The notes under the pieces: model-generated | What the model saw: only the letters and a program-made list of their open reading frames with translations | The model's database searches: none | What the model was told of the DNA's origin: nothing | Position numbers and translations under genes: made by a program | Part shown: piece by piece, positions 8,364 through 16,019 of the stretch | Layout of the letters: the number at the start of each line of letters is the position of its first letter | Numbering within the stretch: the first letter of the stretch is position 1 | Origin: Dyadobacter sp. CY343 | GTDB taxonomy: Bacteria > Bacteroidota > Bacteroidia > Cytophagales > Spirosomataceae | Length of the DNA: 64,000 nucleotides | Direction: 5' to 3' | Assembly: GCF_021390335.1 (NCBI RefSeq) | Contig: NZ_JAJUXK010000004.1 | Location: 930,001 to 994,000, forward strand

Positions 8364-8683
8364 ACTTTATAAAATTTTTCGATCAATATAGTACCCCCAA
8401 TTTCCACTACAACCTGATAAGTACCTCTATCCTGCCCTTCCAGATCGAATTTGATACCGTCTGTCGGGATGCCCGCATCCACTTTCAGCTCGGCGATCTG
8501 CTTTGCATTCGGGTCGAAAATACGGATAATGCAGGCTTGCCGCTGGTCGTTTTTCAGGTATACCGAGATTTGGACCGTAGCAGGATTGGGGTAAGCTACC
8601 AGCAAAAGATCGGTATCAACTTCGGGTTTCTTACAGCCTGCAAAGGCGAATACTACCAGCAAAATCAGCAGCAGCCTTTTCAT
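8360..8683 (-). CDS. Lipoprotein consisting almost only of a T9SS type-A-like C-terminal sorting domain
   Basis: A 107-residue protein with a lipoprotein signal (LLLILLVVFAFAGC, lipobox Cys at residue 17). A domain that reads as a Por secretion-system tail follows: AYPNPATVQISVYL near residue 33, IIRIFDPNAKQIAEL in the middle, and GTYQVVVEIGGTILIEKFYKV at the end. In T9SS cargo this domain sits at the C-terminus of a large secreted protein; here there is nothing else. ATGA overlaps join it to the YfhO gene upstream (8680-8683) and the OMP gene downstream (8360-8363). Its role is unknown. Confidence 0.75.
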   Translation of the reverse strand: MKRLLLILLVVFAFAGCKKPEVDTDLLLVAYPNPATVQISVYLKNDQRQACIIRIFDPNAKQIAELKVDAGIPTDGIKFDLEGQDRGTYQVVVEIGGTILIEKFYKV

Positions 8684-11163
8684 ACTTTTTTGTTTTTAAC
8701 TGCCACAAATACAGCGCCTGCGATCAATCCTAATAATAACAGTGAGCTGACCAGATCGATTTTATGACCTACATCTACTGAAACAGGCTCAAACCTAAAC
8801 TTGATCGTGTGCTTCCCAGCGGGTACCCGCAATGCGCGCAGCACATAATTGGCCCGCAGCAAGTCCGCGGGTTTATCGTCGATCGTCACTTTCCATTCGT
8901 CGCGCACATTGTAATATATCTCTGAGAAAACTGCCAGCCCCTCACCTTTTGCATTGCTTTCGTAAATCAGCTCATTCGGTTTATAGCTGATCAGACTAAT
9001 TGCCGCCGCAGAATCCGGCTGGATGTTCAGACCTTGCAGTTTAGATGCGAATTTCTGATCGAGTACTGCCTCTGTGCGTGGTTTCAGCGAATCGAGTGCG
9101 GCCATTTCTGCATCGGCATTGGGGACGATTTTATAACTGTTCACAAACCACGCGTGCCCAAGCGCTTCCGGATTGGTCTGTGCAACTTTATTTCCCTGCT
9201 GGTCTGCGCTGATAAAATACTTGGTATTCAACATATTAACCATGCCGAAATTCGGCCTTTCCGTCGCAATCTGCCGCTCGAAAAGCTCCTGGTACCGCCG
9301 CAGTTTCGCACCATGATAGCCGCCCAGCGACTTATGGAAATTAGAAGCCTCGGCGCTGTTGAATGCGCCCTGACGGGCCGTGAGATCATATACTTTATAG
9401 TTAGGATCGGGATCTCGCAATATTTGTTCGTCAGCTGGCGAAGGTGCAATATTTCCCTGCGCCACGTAATTCGACACAAAATCCTCATTGTTGAGATACC
9501 TTTTATCCACACCAAAAAGATCAAAGATCATCAATGTAAATAAGGTTACATAAAGGACGACCGGCTTCACTTTTTCAATCATCCACAACCAGATCAGGCC
9601 TGCCGCGAGCAACACGAATACCAAACTTCTGAATGCATCGCTTTTCATCAAACCTACCCTATCCTGCACGATCGAATTAATCAGCTGTTGCGCAAACGCT
9701 TTATCCTGGGTTTGCTGCGCAAACTGCTCGTAGGTCATCGAATCGCCGGCGGCCTGGAAGCTGAAAAACAGCGTAGGCATAACCGCCATGATCAGCATTA
9801 GTCCGCCTGTGATACCGAGGGATATTAAGAATGGTTTTTGAAATTCTTTCCAGGTGATTTTTCGCTGTATAATGGTGATCAGTGCAAGAATTCCCAGCAT
9901 AACCATCAGCAGCTGCGCCAGCGACACGGCCATCGTCATCGCACGGAACTTATTGAACATCGGAAAATAATCAAAGAACAGGTAGTTGACCGCGGCAAAG
10001 CTTTTTCCCAAAGCCCAGACAATATACAGCAACACAACGCTCACGACCCACGATTTAAGCGGACTTTTAACAATAAAAATACCCAGTACAAAAAGGAAGA
10101 AAACGATCGCTCCCACATAGTTGGGCCCGCCCATAATAGGCTGTTCTCCCCAGTAGAGCGGCATTTGCTGGATAATACTTTGCGCATTGCCCGGATCTAC
10201 TCTGGTAGTAAGCGTTCTGTAAGTTTCAGAATTTGTAGAAAGCGGCCCGTAACCGGCGCCTCCGTAGGCATTCGGGATAACAAGTGTGAGCAGCTCACCG
10301 AAGCCGTAACTGTATGCAAATGCATAGGTTTTGTCCAGCCCGCTGCCTTTTTCGGGACTCTTGGAAGGGTCTTTGCTAGTCAGTTCCGACTTCCCGCGAA
10401 TCGTTTCCTTAGTGTAATCATACGCATTCCATAGTCTGGTAGTGTGCGTTCCCACTGCCAGAACCGCCGCCAGTGCGAGCCCGCCAAGAATAGGGACCAG
10501 CTCTTTTACCGCGCCTCTTTTCATAAAAGAAACACTTTCAATAATTACCAGAATCACTATTCCGATGCCCAGATAATAGGTAATCTGCACGTGATTGGCA
10601 TATAATTCCAGGGATAGAAAAAGTGCGGTCAATGCCGCGCCTGCCAGCCAGTTTTTCCGGAATGCGACTATAACACCCGCAATCACGCCCGGTGCGTACA
10701 TAATGGCGATTACCTGCGAAATGTGACCGGCTTCGAGGTTGATCACATTGAAAGTCGAGAACGCAAAGGCAACCCCGCCTAGTGCAGCCAGCCAGCCGCC
10801 GGCACCGAGCACGAGAAAGAGTACATACGCACTCACCATGCCGATCAGCAGGTAATTGGCCGGAGCAGGCAGGATCTTGTTCACACCCTGGCCTATTTTC
10901 GTTGAAATACTGGTAGGATAATCCGTCGCGACGAGGTAGGCGGGCATTCCGGCGAACATCCCATTCGTCCAAGACGACCATTCTTTTGTTTGCTTATGAT
11001 AATCGAGCACTTCTCTTGCAGCTGCCTTGGCCTGAATATCATCTCCGGCAACCATTTTCTTGCCTTGCAAAACGGGAGAAACGTACATGATCGACAGCAG
11101 GATGAAGCCAATGACAGCAATCAGGTGGGGCCAGCTTTTTTGCCAGGAAATCAGATTTTTCAT
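8680..11163 (-). CDS. YfhO family multi-TM membrane protein (GT-C fold)
   Basis: An approximately 827-residue integral membrane protein, with about 12 hydrophobic segments in the first 500 residues and a C-terminal soluble region ending in another TM (LVSSLLLLGLIAGAVFVAV). The N-terminal loop has the GT-C-like acidic pattern (VAGDDIQAKA), and the C-terminal part has YNVRDEWKVTIDDKPADLLRANYVLRALRVPAG, which is characteristic of YfhO proteins, proposed lipid-linked sugar transferases. I chose the start at 11163 (MKNLISWQKSWPHL), because the 27 residues upstream are not conserved-looking. The stop overlaps the lipoprotein start by 4 bp. Confidence 0.85.
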   Translation of the reverse strand: MKNLISWQKSWPHLIAVIGFILLSIMYVSPVLQGKKMVAGDDIQAKAAAREVLDYHKQTKEWSSWTNGMFAGMPAYLVATDYPTSISTKIGQGVNKILPAPANYLLIGMVSAYVLFLVLGAGGWLAALGGVAFAFSTFNVINLEAGHISQVIAIMYAPGVIAGVIVAFRKNWLAGAALTALFLSLELYANHVQITYYLGIGIVILVIIESVSFMKRGAVKELVPILGGLALAAVLAVGTHTTRLWNAYDYTKETIRGKSELTSKDPSKSPEKGSGLDKTYAFAYSYGFGELLTLVIPNAYGGAGYGPLSTNSETYRTLTTRVDPGNAQSIIQQMPLYWGEQPIMGGPNYVGAIVFFLFVLGIFIVKSPLKSWVVSVVLLYIVWALGKSFAAVNYLFFDYFPMFNKFRAMTMAVSLAQLLMVMLGILALITIIQRKITWKEFQKPFLISLGITGGLMLIMAVMPTLFFSFQAAGDSMTYEQFAQQTQDKAFAQQLINSIVQDRVGLMKSDAFRSLVFVLLAAGLIWLWMIEKVKPVVLYVTLFTLMIFDLFGVDKRYLNNEDFVSNYVAQGNIAPSPADEQILRDPDPNYKVYDLTARQGAFNSAEASNFHKSLGGYHGAKLRRYQELFERQIATERPNFGMVNMLNTKYFISADQQGNKVAQTNPEALGHAWFVNSYKIVPNADAEMAALDSLKPRTEAVLDQKFASKLQGLNIQPDSAAAISLISYKPNELIYESNAKGEGLAVFSEIYYNVRDEWKVTIDDKPADLLRANYVLRALRVPAGKHTIKFRFEPVSVDVGHKIDLVSSLLLLGLIAGAVFVAVKNKKV

Positions 11164-11301
11164 TTCGATAATAAGTAAGCCGGGGCTTGGTTTTGGAATT
11201 TGCAGAGCGAATTTCACCGCACCATCAAAAATATCACTTTTCAAACAGTGACGTTTCAGAAGGCAGGCTGAAAGTGAATATTATATTTCTATTAACAGGC
11301 G

Positions 11302-11309
11302 CAAATATA
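11302..11309 (-). promoter_or_regulatory. Bacteroidota -7 box for the YfhO operon
   Basis: On the minus strand this reads TATATTTG (TAnnTTTG). A TTTTGC at about 11334-11338 could be the -33 element, with a spacing of about 24 bp, slightly long. It lies 138 bp before the chosen YfhO start. Confidence 0.4.
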
Positions 11310-11409
11310 TAAGTATTGATATATGTTTAGGGTGCAAAACGAGAATCTTGTTCCGGCAAAATTTTAACAGAATTAAGAATTTGGTTATATATTTTAAGGA
11401 AATACCGGA

Positions 11410-11417
11410 TAAATTTG
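11410..11417 (+). promoter_or_regulatory. Bacteroidota -7 box for pfkA
   Basis: TAAATTTG matches TAnnTTTG, 69 bp before the pfkA ATG. TTTG at 11380-11383 is a possible -33 element, with 26 bp between the two, slightly longer than usual. Confidence 0.45.
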
Positions 11418-11486
11418 CGGAAATTGTGCCTTTTATGGTTGAAAAGACACGACACATTTAAAAGAATAGAAGTAACCCGACATTAA

Positions 11487-12461
11487 ATGAAAAGAATTGG
11501 AGTATTTACCTCAGGAGGAGATGCACCTGGTATGAACGCCTGTATCAGGGCAGTTGTCCGCGGCGCTGTCTACCATGGGATTGAAGTCTTTGGAATCAGA
11601 AAAGGATATAACGGAATGATTGCCGGTGATTTGTATAAAATGGAATCACACTCGGTAAGCAATATAGTTCAGCGGGGAGGTACTATCCTCAAGTCGGCAA
11701 GAAGTAAAGAATTTATGACACCGGAAGGACGCAAAAAAGCGTACGAGAACTTGCAGGCGCATGGGATCGAAGGTCTGGTGGCGATTGGCGGAAACGGTAC
11801 TTTCACCGGCGCCATGATTTTTGGAAATGAATACGGAATCCCGACAGTTGGTGCACCCGGAACGATCGATAATGACCTTTACGGAACAGATTACACGATC
11901 GGATTCGATACTGCCGTGAACACTGCGCTTGACGCGATCGACCGGATCCGTGATACCGCCAGCTCGCACGACCGTATATTCTTTATTGAAGTAATGGGCC
12001 GCGACTCGGGCTATATCGCAGTACAATCAGGTATTGCCGGCGGCGCTGAACTGGTGATGGTGCCGGAAGTGCTAACCCCGATCTCAGAAGTGGTTGAAAC
12101 TTTGAAACAGGGATGGAGCCGCTCGAAATCATCTTCCATTATTGTAGTTGCCGAAGGTGACGAAGAGGGAAGTGCACAGGAAGTAGCCGAGAAGATCAAG
12201 GCGCAGGTAGATGAAAATGCGGATATCCGTGTAACTACATTGGGACATACCCAGCGCGGAGGCCAGCCTTCTGCGTACGACCGTATCCTAGCAAGCCGCC
12301 TCGGGCTGGGTGCAGTGGAAGGTCTGATCGCCGGACAGAAAAATGTAATGGCGGGTATTGTCAACAACGACCTTGTTTATACCCCGTTTGAAGACACAAT
12401 CCGTCTTCCAAAGCCTATTAATGAGGATTTATTGAGAATGGTGAAGATCCTGAGCGTTTAA
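11487..12461 (+). CDS. pfkA: ATP-dependent 6-phosphofructokinase
   Basis: A 324-residue PfkA that phosphorylates fructose 6-phosphate to fructose 1,6-bisphosphate in glycolysis. The nucleotide-binding motif SGGDAPGMNACIRAVVR is at residues 9-25, GGNGTFTGA lies around residue 103 (GGxGS/T loop), and the catalytic loop is PGTIDNDLYGTDYTIGFDTA (Asp near 129, PGTIDND). The effector and substrate-site segment EVMGRDSGYIA follows near residue 170. The length matches bacterial ATP-PFKs. It is preceded by a TAnnTTTG box and is convergent with the YdcF gene, with only 14 bp between stops. Confidence 0.97.
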   Translation: MKRIGVFTSGGDAPGMNACIRAVVRGAVYHGIEVFGIRKGYNGMIAGDLYKMESHSVSNIVQRGGTILKSARSKEFMTPEGRKKAYENLQAHGIEGLVAIGGNGTFTGAMIFGNEYGIPTVGAPGTIDNDLYGTDYTIGFDTAVNTALDAIDRIRDTASSHDRIFFIEVMGRDSGYIAVQSGIAGGAELVMVPEVLTPISEVVETLKQGWSRSKSSSIIVVAEGDEEGSAQEVAEKIKAQVDENADIRVTTLGHTQRGGQPSAYDRILASRLGLGAVEGLIAGQKNVMAGIVNNDLVYTPFEDTIRLPKPINEDLLRMVKILSV

Positions 12462-12475
12462 AACGCACTGGATTT

Positions 12476-13249
12476 TCAGCTGTACCCGGCGATCTTATAC
12501 ACAATGTAGCCGACCAGTTCATGCCATAATATACTAAAATCGGCAAAAGCATTTGCGTCGGGGATTACGAGGGTATTGAAACTGATATCGTTGTAACCTC
12601 CGTGGTAATCAGCGGGAAAGATATCTACCTTGATCCCTGCTTTTTCAAAACAGCCCCGCGCCCTGCGCATGTGGAAGGCCGATGTGATCAGCATATATCT
12701 GCCGGATGGAAATTTTTGTTTGAGGATAGCAGCCGAGTACTTCGCATTTTCGCGCGTATTCCTGGCTTTCTCCTCAAACATGATATCCGAAGCAGGAACT
12801 CCCCACTGGACCATCAGCGCCGCAGCCTCACGTGTTTCGCCTTTTCGCAGCTTCATCTGATATTCCAGGCTAGCGCCGGTGATCAATATTTTCTTGATCT
12901 TTCCCGCCTTGTACAGCCTGAAAGTCTGCAAAACGCGGTCACCGTTGTCGCCGATTGAAACCAGATCCGAATAGGGTTTGCTGCCCGCGATCAGTCCGCC
13001 GGAAAGCAGCACACCGACGTCGTAAGTACCTTGAATCTGCTGCATGGAAGTCACTTTCGGCTCCCATGCGTTGAGTGCTTTGATGACCAGATAACTATTG
13101 GATGTAAGGTAAAGTGAAATAAGGGCCAGCCCGATCGCCCACTTTTTCCGCTTGTTGTTTTTAGCAAAAAATCCGTAAACCAGGAATAACAGGATAATGC
13201 TCAGCGGCATTACCAGGAAGTCTATTGCTTTTGACAGAAAAAAAAACAT
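12476..13249 (-). CDS. YdcF/ElyC/SanA family (DUF218) envelope protein
   Basis: A 257-residue protein with two N-terminal TM segments (about 10-29 and 37-55), then a DUF218 domain. Motifs are YDVGVLLSGGLIAG, then GDRVLQTFRLYKAGKIKKILITG around 107-130, EEKARNTRENAKYSAAIL around 158-175, and LITSAFHMRRARGCFEKAG around 187-205. The E..A.NT.ENA and TSxxHMxRA blocks are diagnostic. Relatives (ElyC, SanA) act in envelope and peptidoglycan precursor homeostasis, but the biochemical activity is not established. It is divergent from the TlpA-like gene and convergent with pfkA. Confidence 0.88.
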   Translation of the reverse strand: MFFFLSKAIDFLVMPLSIILLFLVYGFFAKNNKRKKWAIGLALISLYLTSNSYLVIKALNAWEPKVTSMQQIQGTYDVGVLLSGGLIAGSKPYSDLVSIGDNGDRVLQTFRLYKAGKIKKILITGASLEYQMKLRKGETREAAALMVQWGVPASDIMFEEKARNTRENAKYSAAILKQKFPSGRYMLITSAFHMRRARGCFEKAGIKVDIFPADYHGGYNDISFNTLVIPDANAFADFSILWHELVGYIVYKIAGYS

Positions 13250-13286
13250 TTGAATAAGAACCTGGTAGAAGTTGTCGTTTTGAAAC

Positions 13287-13294
13287 TAATTTTG
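13287..13294 (+). promoter_or_regulatory. Bacteroidota -7 box for the TlpA-like gene
   Basis: TAATTTTG (TAnnTTTG) lies 56 bp before the ATG at 13351, in the divergent intergenic region. Confidence 0.4.
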
Positions 13295-13350
13295 TTGCAG
13301 CCGTGATTTGAAATAATCAAAATAAACACTGATAAGCAAACTTCCATCTG

Positions 13351-14757
13351 ATGAGCGCGTCTTTCCGAACTTACTTCCTGTCCCTGTTTTTAGTCTCAAT
13401 ACTATCTTTAAATGCATTCGGGCAAGGGTATCGGCTTGAAGCGACGATCAAAGGCGTGAAGGATTCGTCCTTTATTATCGGGCATTACAACCGCGCTCCA
13501 AACCAGTTTGTACCAAAAGACACAGCCAAAGCCGACGCGAATGGTAAGATCGTTTTTGAAGGTCCGCAAAATCTTCCCGGCGGCTTGTACGTGATCCTGT
13601 TCCCGGGCAACAAACGACTGATCGAAGTGATCTATTCGGGGAAAGAGACCAGTTTTGCGATAGAAACGGACACGGTCGATATGATCGGGAACATGAAAAT
13701 TACCGGCTCAAAGGAAAATGAGCTTTTTTATAACTACCAGAAAGAACTGAAAAAAGGCGCGAAGGAAATTGAAGCTTTGGGTAAAACCGGCACTCCCGAG
13801 TCCAAGGTTAAGATCCGCGAGATACAGGAAAGTTTTACAGCCTACCGTCAGAAAGTGCTGACTGACAATCCAGAAGCTTTTACTTCGCAATTGCTGAAAA
13901 TGTCAATCGACCCCGATGTACCAACGGCGCCAAAATTAGCGAACGGTAAGCCCGACTCGATCTGGGTATTCAACTACTACAAATCACATTACTGGGATGC
14001 ATTCGACTTTGCGGACGCAAGGATTGTCAATACGCCATTCCTGGAACCGCGCCTCGATCGTTACTTCAAAAACCTCGTCGTACAAACCCCCGATTCACTG
14101 ATCCGCGACGCCGATCTGATGATCAAAAAAGCCTCCGCAAACAAGGACGCGAAAGCCTGGGTGGTTTTTTACATTGCGAATCAATATGAAAATCCTAAAA
14201 CAGTAGGTACTGAGGCTGTTTGGGTGCATTTGGCCGAAAAATATTACCTCTCCGGCGACATGGGTATTTCCGAAGATTCCAAGAAACGTATAGCCGAGAA
14301 GGTGAATACATTGAAAGTGCTGTTGGTTGGGAAAACTTTCCCTGCATTAAGCCTTACCGACCCAGCCGGAAAGAAAGTCAGCGTGCAGGCGATCCAGGCA
14401 AATTATACCGTTTTGTTCTTTTACGCACCCACTTGCGGCCACTGCAAGGAAGCTTCCCCGAAATTGAAGGATTTTTACGACAAGAATAAAGCAAACGGAA
14501 TTAAGGTAGTGGCGGTTTCCACCGAGCACGACCTGGCCGAGTGGAAATCGTTTATCAAAACTTACCACCTGGAAGAGCTTACGAACGGATTCGACGCGTT
14601 GAAAACCATAGATTTTAATCGCAAATTCGATGTGGTGACTACTCCGATGATTTATATTCTGGATAAAAACAAAAAGATCATCGCCCGCAAAATGCCTGTG
14701 GAGCAGCTGGAAGATTTTATGAATTACTACCAGAATAAAATGGCCAGAAAACTGTAA
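13351..14757 (+). CDS. TlpA-like thiol:disulfide oxidoreductase with N-terminal DUF4369-type domain
   Basis: A 468-residue periplasmic protein. Residues 1-25 are a signal peptide (YFLSLFLVSILSLNAFGQG). The N-terminal region (about 26-125) resembles DUF4369 (LEATIKGVKDSSFIIGHY), common in Bacteroidota TlpA relatives. A helical middle segment follows. The C-terminal thioredoxin fold (about 325-465) has the redox-active motif FYAPTCGHCKEASPKL, a CGHC centre, and a cis-Pro strand VVTTPMIYIL. It probably reduces disulfides or assists cytochrome or thiol maturation; the partner is unknown. A second TlpA-like protein at 54390 lacks this motif. Confidence 0.88.
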   Translation: MSASFRTYFLSLFLVSILSLNAFGQGYRLEATIKGVKDSSFIIGHYNRAPNQFVPKDTAKADANGKIVFEGPQNLPGGLYVILFPGNKRLIEVIYSGKETSFAIETDTVDMIGNMKITGSKENELFYNYQKELKKGAKEIEALGKTGTPESKVKIREIQESFTAYRQKVLTDNPEAFTSQLLKMSIDPDVPTAPKLANGKPDSIWVFNYYKSHYWDAFDFADARIVNTPFLEPRLDRYFKNLVVQTPDSLIRDADLMIKKASANKDAKAWVVFYIANQYENPKTVGTEAVWVHLAEKYYLSGDMGISEDSKKRIAEKVNTLKVLLVGKTFPALSLTDPAGKKVSVQAIQANYTVLFFYAPTCGHCKEASPKLKDFYDKNKANGIKVVAVSTEHDLAEWKSFIKTYHLEELTNGFDALKTIDFNRKFDVVTTPMIYILDKNKKIIARKMPVEQLEDFMNYYQNKMARKL

Positions 14758-14760
14758 AGT

Positions 14761-15867
14761 TTACAGGAAAGCCACACAGATCGGCGACTTAACAGCAATG
14801 CTTTCATACTTGAATGTAAACTTGCCTGTCGCCAGGTCAATATCGTAAACGACCAGATTATCAGTCGATTGATTGGCGACGATCATGATCTTACCTGAGG
14901 GATCTATATTGAAATCCCGGGGTGTCGCGATTGATTTTGTCTGCTGATCGACCATTTCCAGATCCCCATTTGCCTTGATCGCAAATCCCGTAATCGAGTT
15001 ATGCCCGCGGTTGGAAACGTAAACGAACTTTCCATTCGGGTGCAAATGAATAGCTGCGCTGGTATTAGCGCCGGAGAAATCGGCTGGGATAGTCGGATAA
15101 GTTTTGCCAGCGGTAATCACTCCATTTTTGTCAATTGTGCATGCAGTAAGTGACGCTTCCAGTTCATTCAAAAGGAAAAGTGACTTACCGGAAGGATGAA
15201 TGATGAGGTGCCTTGGACCAGCGCCTGGCTTGCCTGGGAAAAATGGCTGCGCAGGGTTTGGGATTAACTTATTAGCCTTACTGTCAACTGCATAATTCAT
15301 CACTTTGTCACTTCCCAGGTCCGTCACATATACAAACTTTCCGTCCGGACTTGCTGTGGCGAAATGCGCGTGTGCTTTTTCCTGACGCTTCTCATTCGGC
15401 CCTGTGCCGGTATATTGTTCGGTATAAATGGGCGCGCTAAGCTTCCCATCAGCGGTTGCCGGATAGGCAGAAAAGCTGCCGCCCGTGTAGTTGGCGGCCA
15501 GTACCATTTTGCCAGAAGGATGCACCGCCACGTGACACGGGTTCGCGCCTTCCGACGACTGACTGTTCAAATAAGTAAGCTTTTTGTCGCCTCCTATCGC
15601 GTAAGCGTCGATTTTATTATTTCCGCCAGCGGCATAAAGAAATTTCTTATTCGGTGAAATAGCCACATACCCCGGCCCGACAGAGTTATTAAATGTGTCA
15701 ATAAAGGTAATCTGGCCCGTCGACAAATTGAGCTCACACAGTGTGATCGATGAATTAGCGCCTCTATCCTGCGTACCAATATAAAAAGGGATCGTCTTGT
15801 CCTGAAATGAAACCAGCATCAGCGAAGCCGTGGCCAATAGGAACGGAAGGATCAGTTTTTTCATCAT
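14761..15867 (-). CDS. Lactonase family protein (6-phosphogluconolactonase-type beta-propeller)
   Basis: A 368-residue secreted protein with a signal peptide (KKLILPFLLATASLMLVSFQ) and a seven-bladed beta-propeller of the Pgl/3-carboxymuconate cyclase-like lactonase family. Repeated blades read YVAISPNKKFLYAAG, HVAVHPSGKMVLAANY, FATASPDGKFVYVTDLG, HLIIHPSGKSLFLLNE and AIHLHPNGKFVYVSNRG. I start at 15867 (tandem ATG-ATG) rather than at an upstream ATG, so that the signal peptide begins with MMKK. The periplasmic location makes a role in the cytosolic pentose phosphate pathway unlikely. It is convergent with the TlpA-like gene, with 3 bp between. Confidence 0.87.
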   Translation of the reverse strand: MMKKLILPFLLATASLMLVSFQDKTIPFYIGTQDRGANSSITLCELNLSTGQITFIDTFNNSVGPGYVAISPNKKFLYAAGGNNKIDAYAIGGDKKLTYLNSQSSEGANPCHVAVHPSGKMVLAANYTGGSFSAYPATADGKLSAPIYTEQYTGTGPNEKRQEKAHAHFATASPDGKFVYVTDLGSDKVMNYAVDSKANKLIPNPAQPFFPGKPGAGPRHLIIHPSGKSLFLLNELEASLTACTIDKNGVITAGKTYPTIPADFSGANTSAAIHLHPNGKFVYVSNRGHNSITGFAIKANGDLEMVDQQTKSIATPRDFNIDPSGKIMIVANQSTDNLVVYDIDLATGKFTFKYESIAVKSPICVAFL

Positions 15868-15992
15868 TGTGGATTTAAATGAATCGTCAATGCAGCCAAA
15901 AGCGAACACAAACCCTTTTTTAATGTGTTTGTGTTAATATAAAGTTGTAATGCACAGCCAAAATTGTGTAACCCTGCCGGGGCCGGCGAAGT

Positions 15993-16000
15993 TACCTTTG
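15993..16000 (+). promoter_or_regulatory. Bacteroidota -7 box for copA
   Basis: TACCTTTG is a perfect TAnnTTTG, 19 bp before the copA ATG. The upstream TTG at 15964 is too far away (26 bp) for a strong -33, which fits a promoter needing an activator such as the HMA-AraC regulator at 21512. Confidence 0.5.
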
Positions 16001-16019
16001 TGAAAGAAATTACAAGGCG

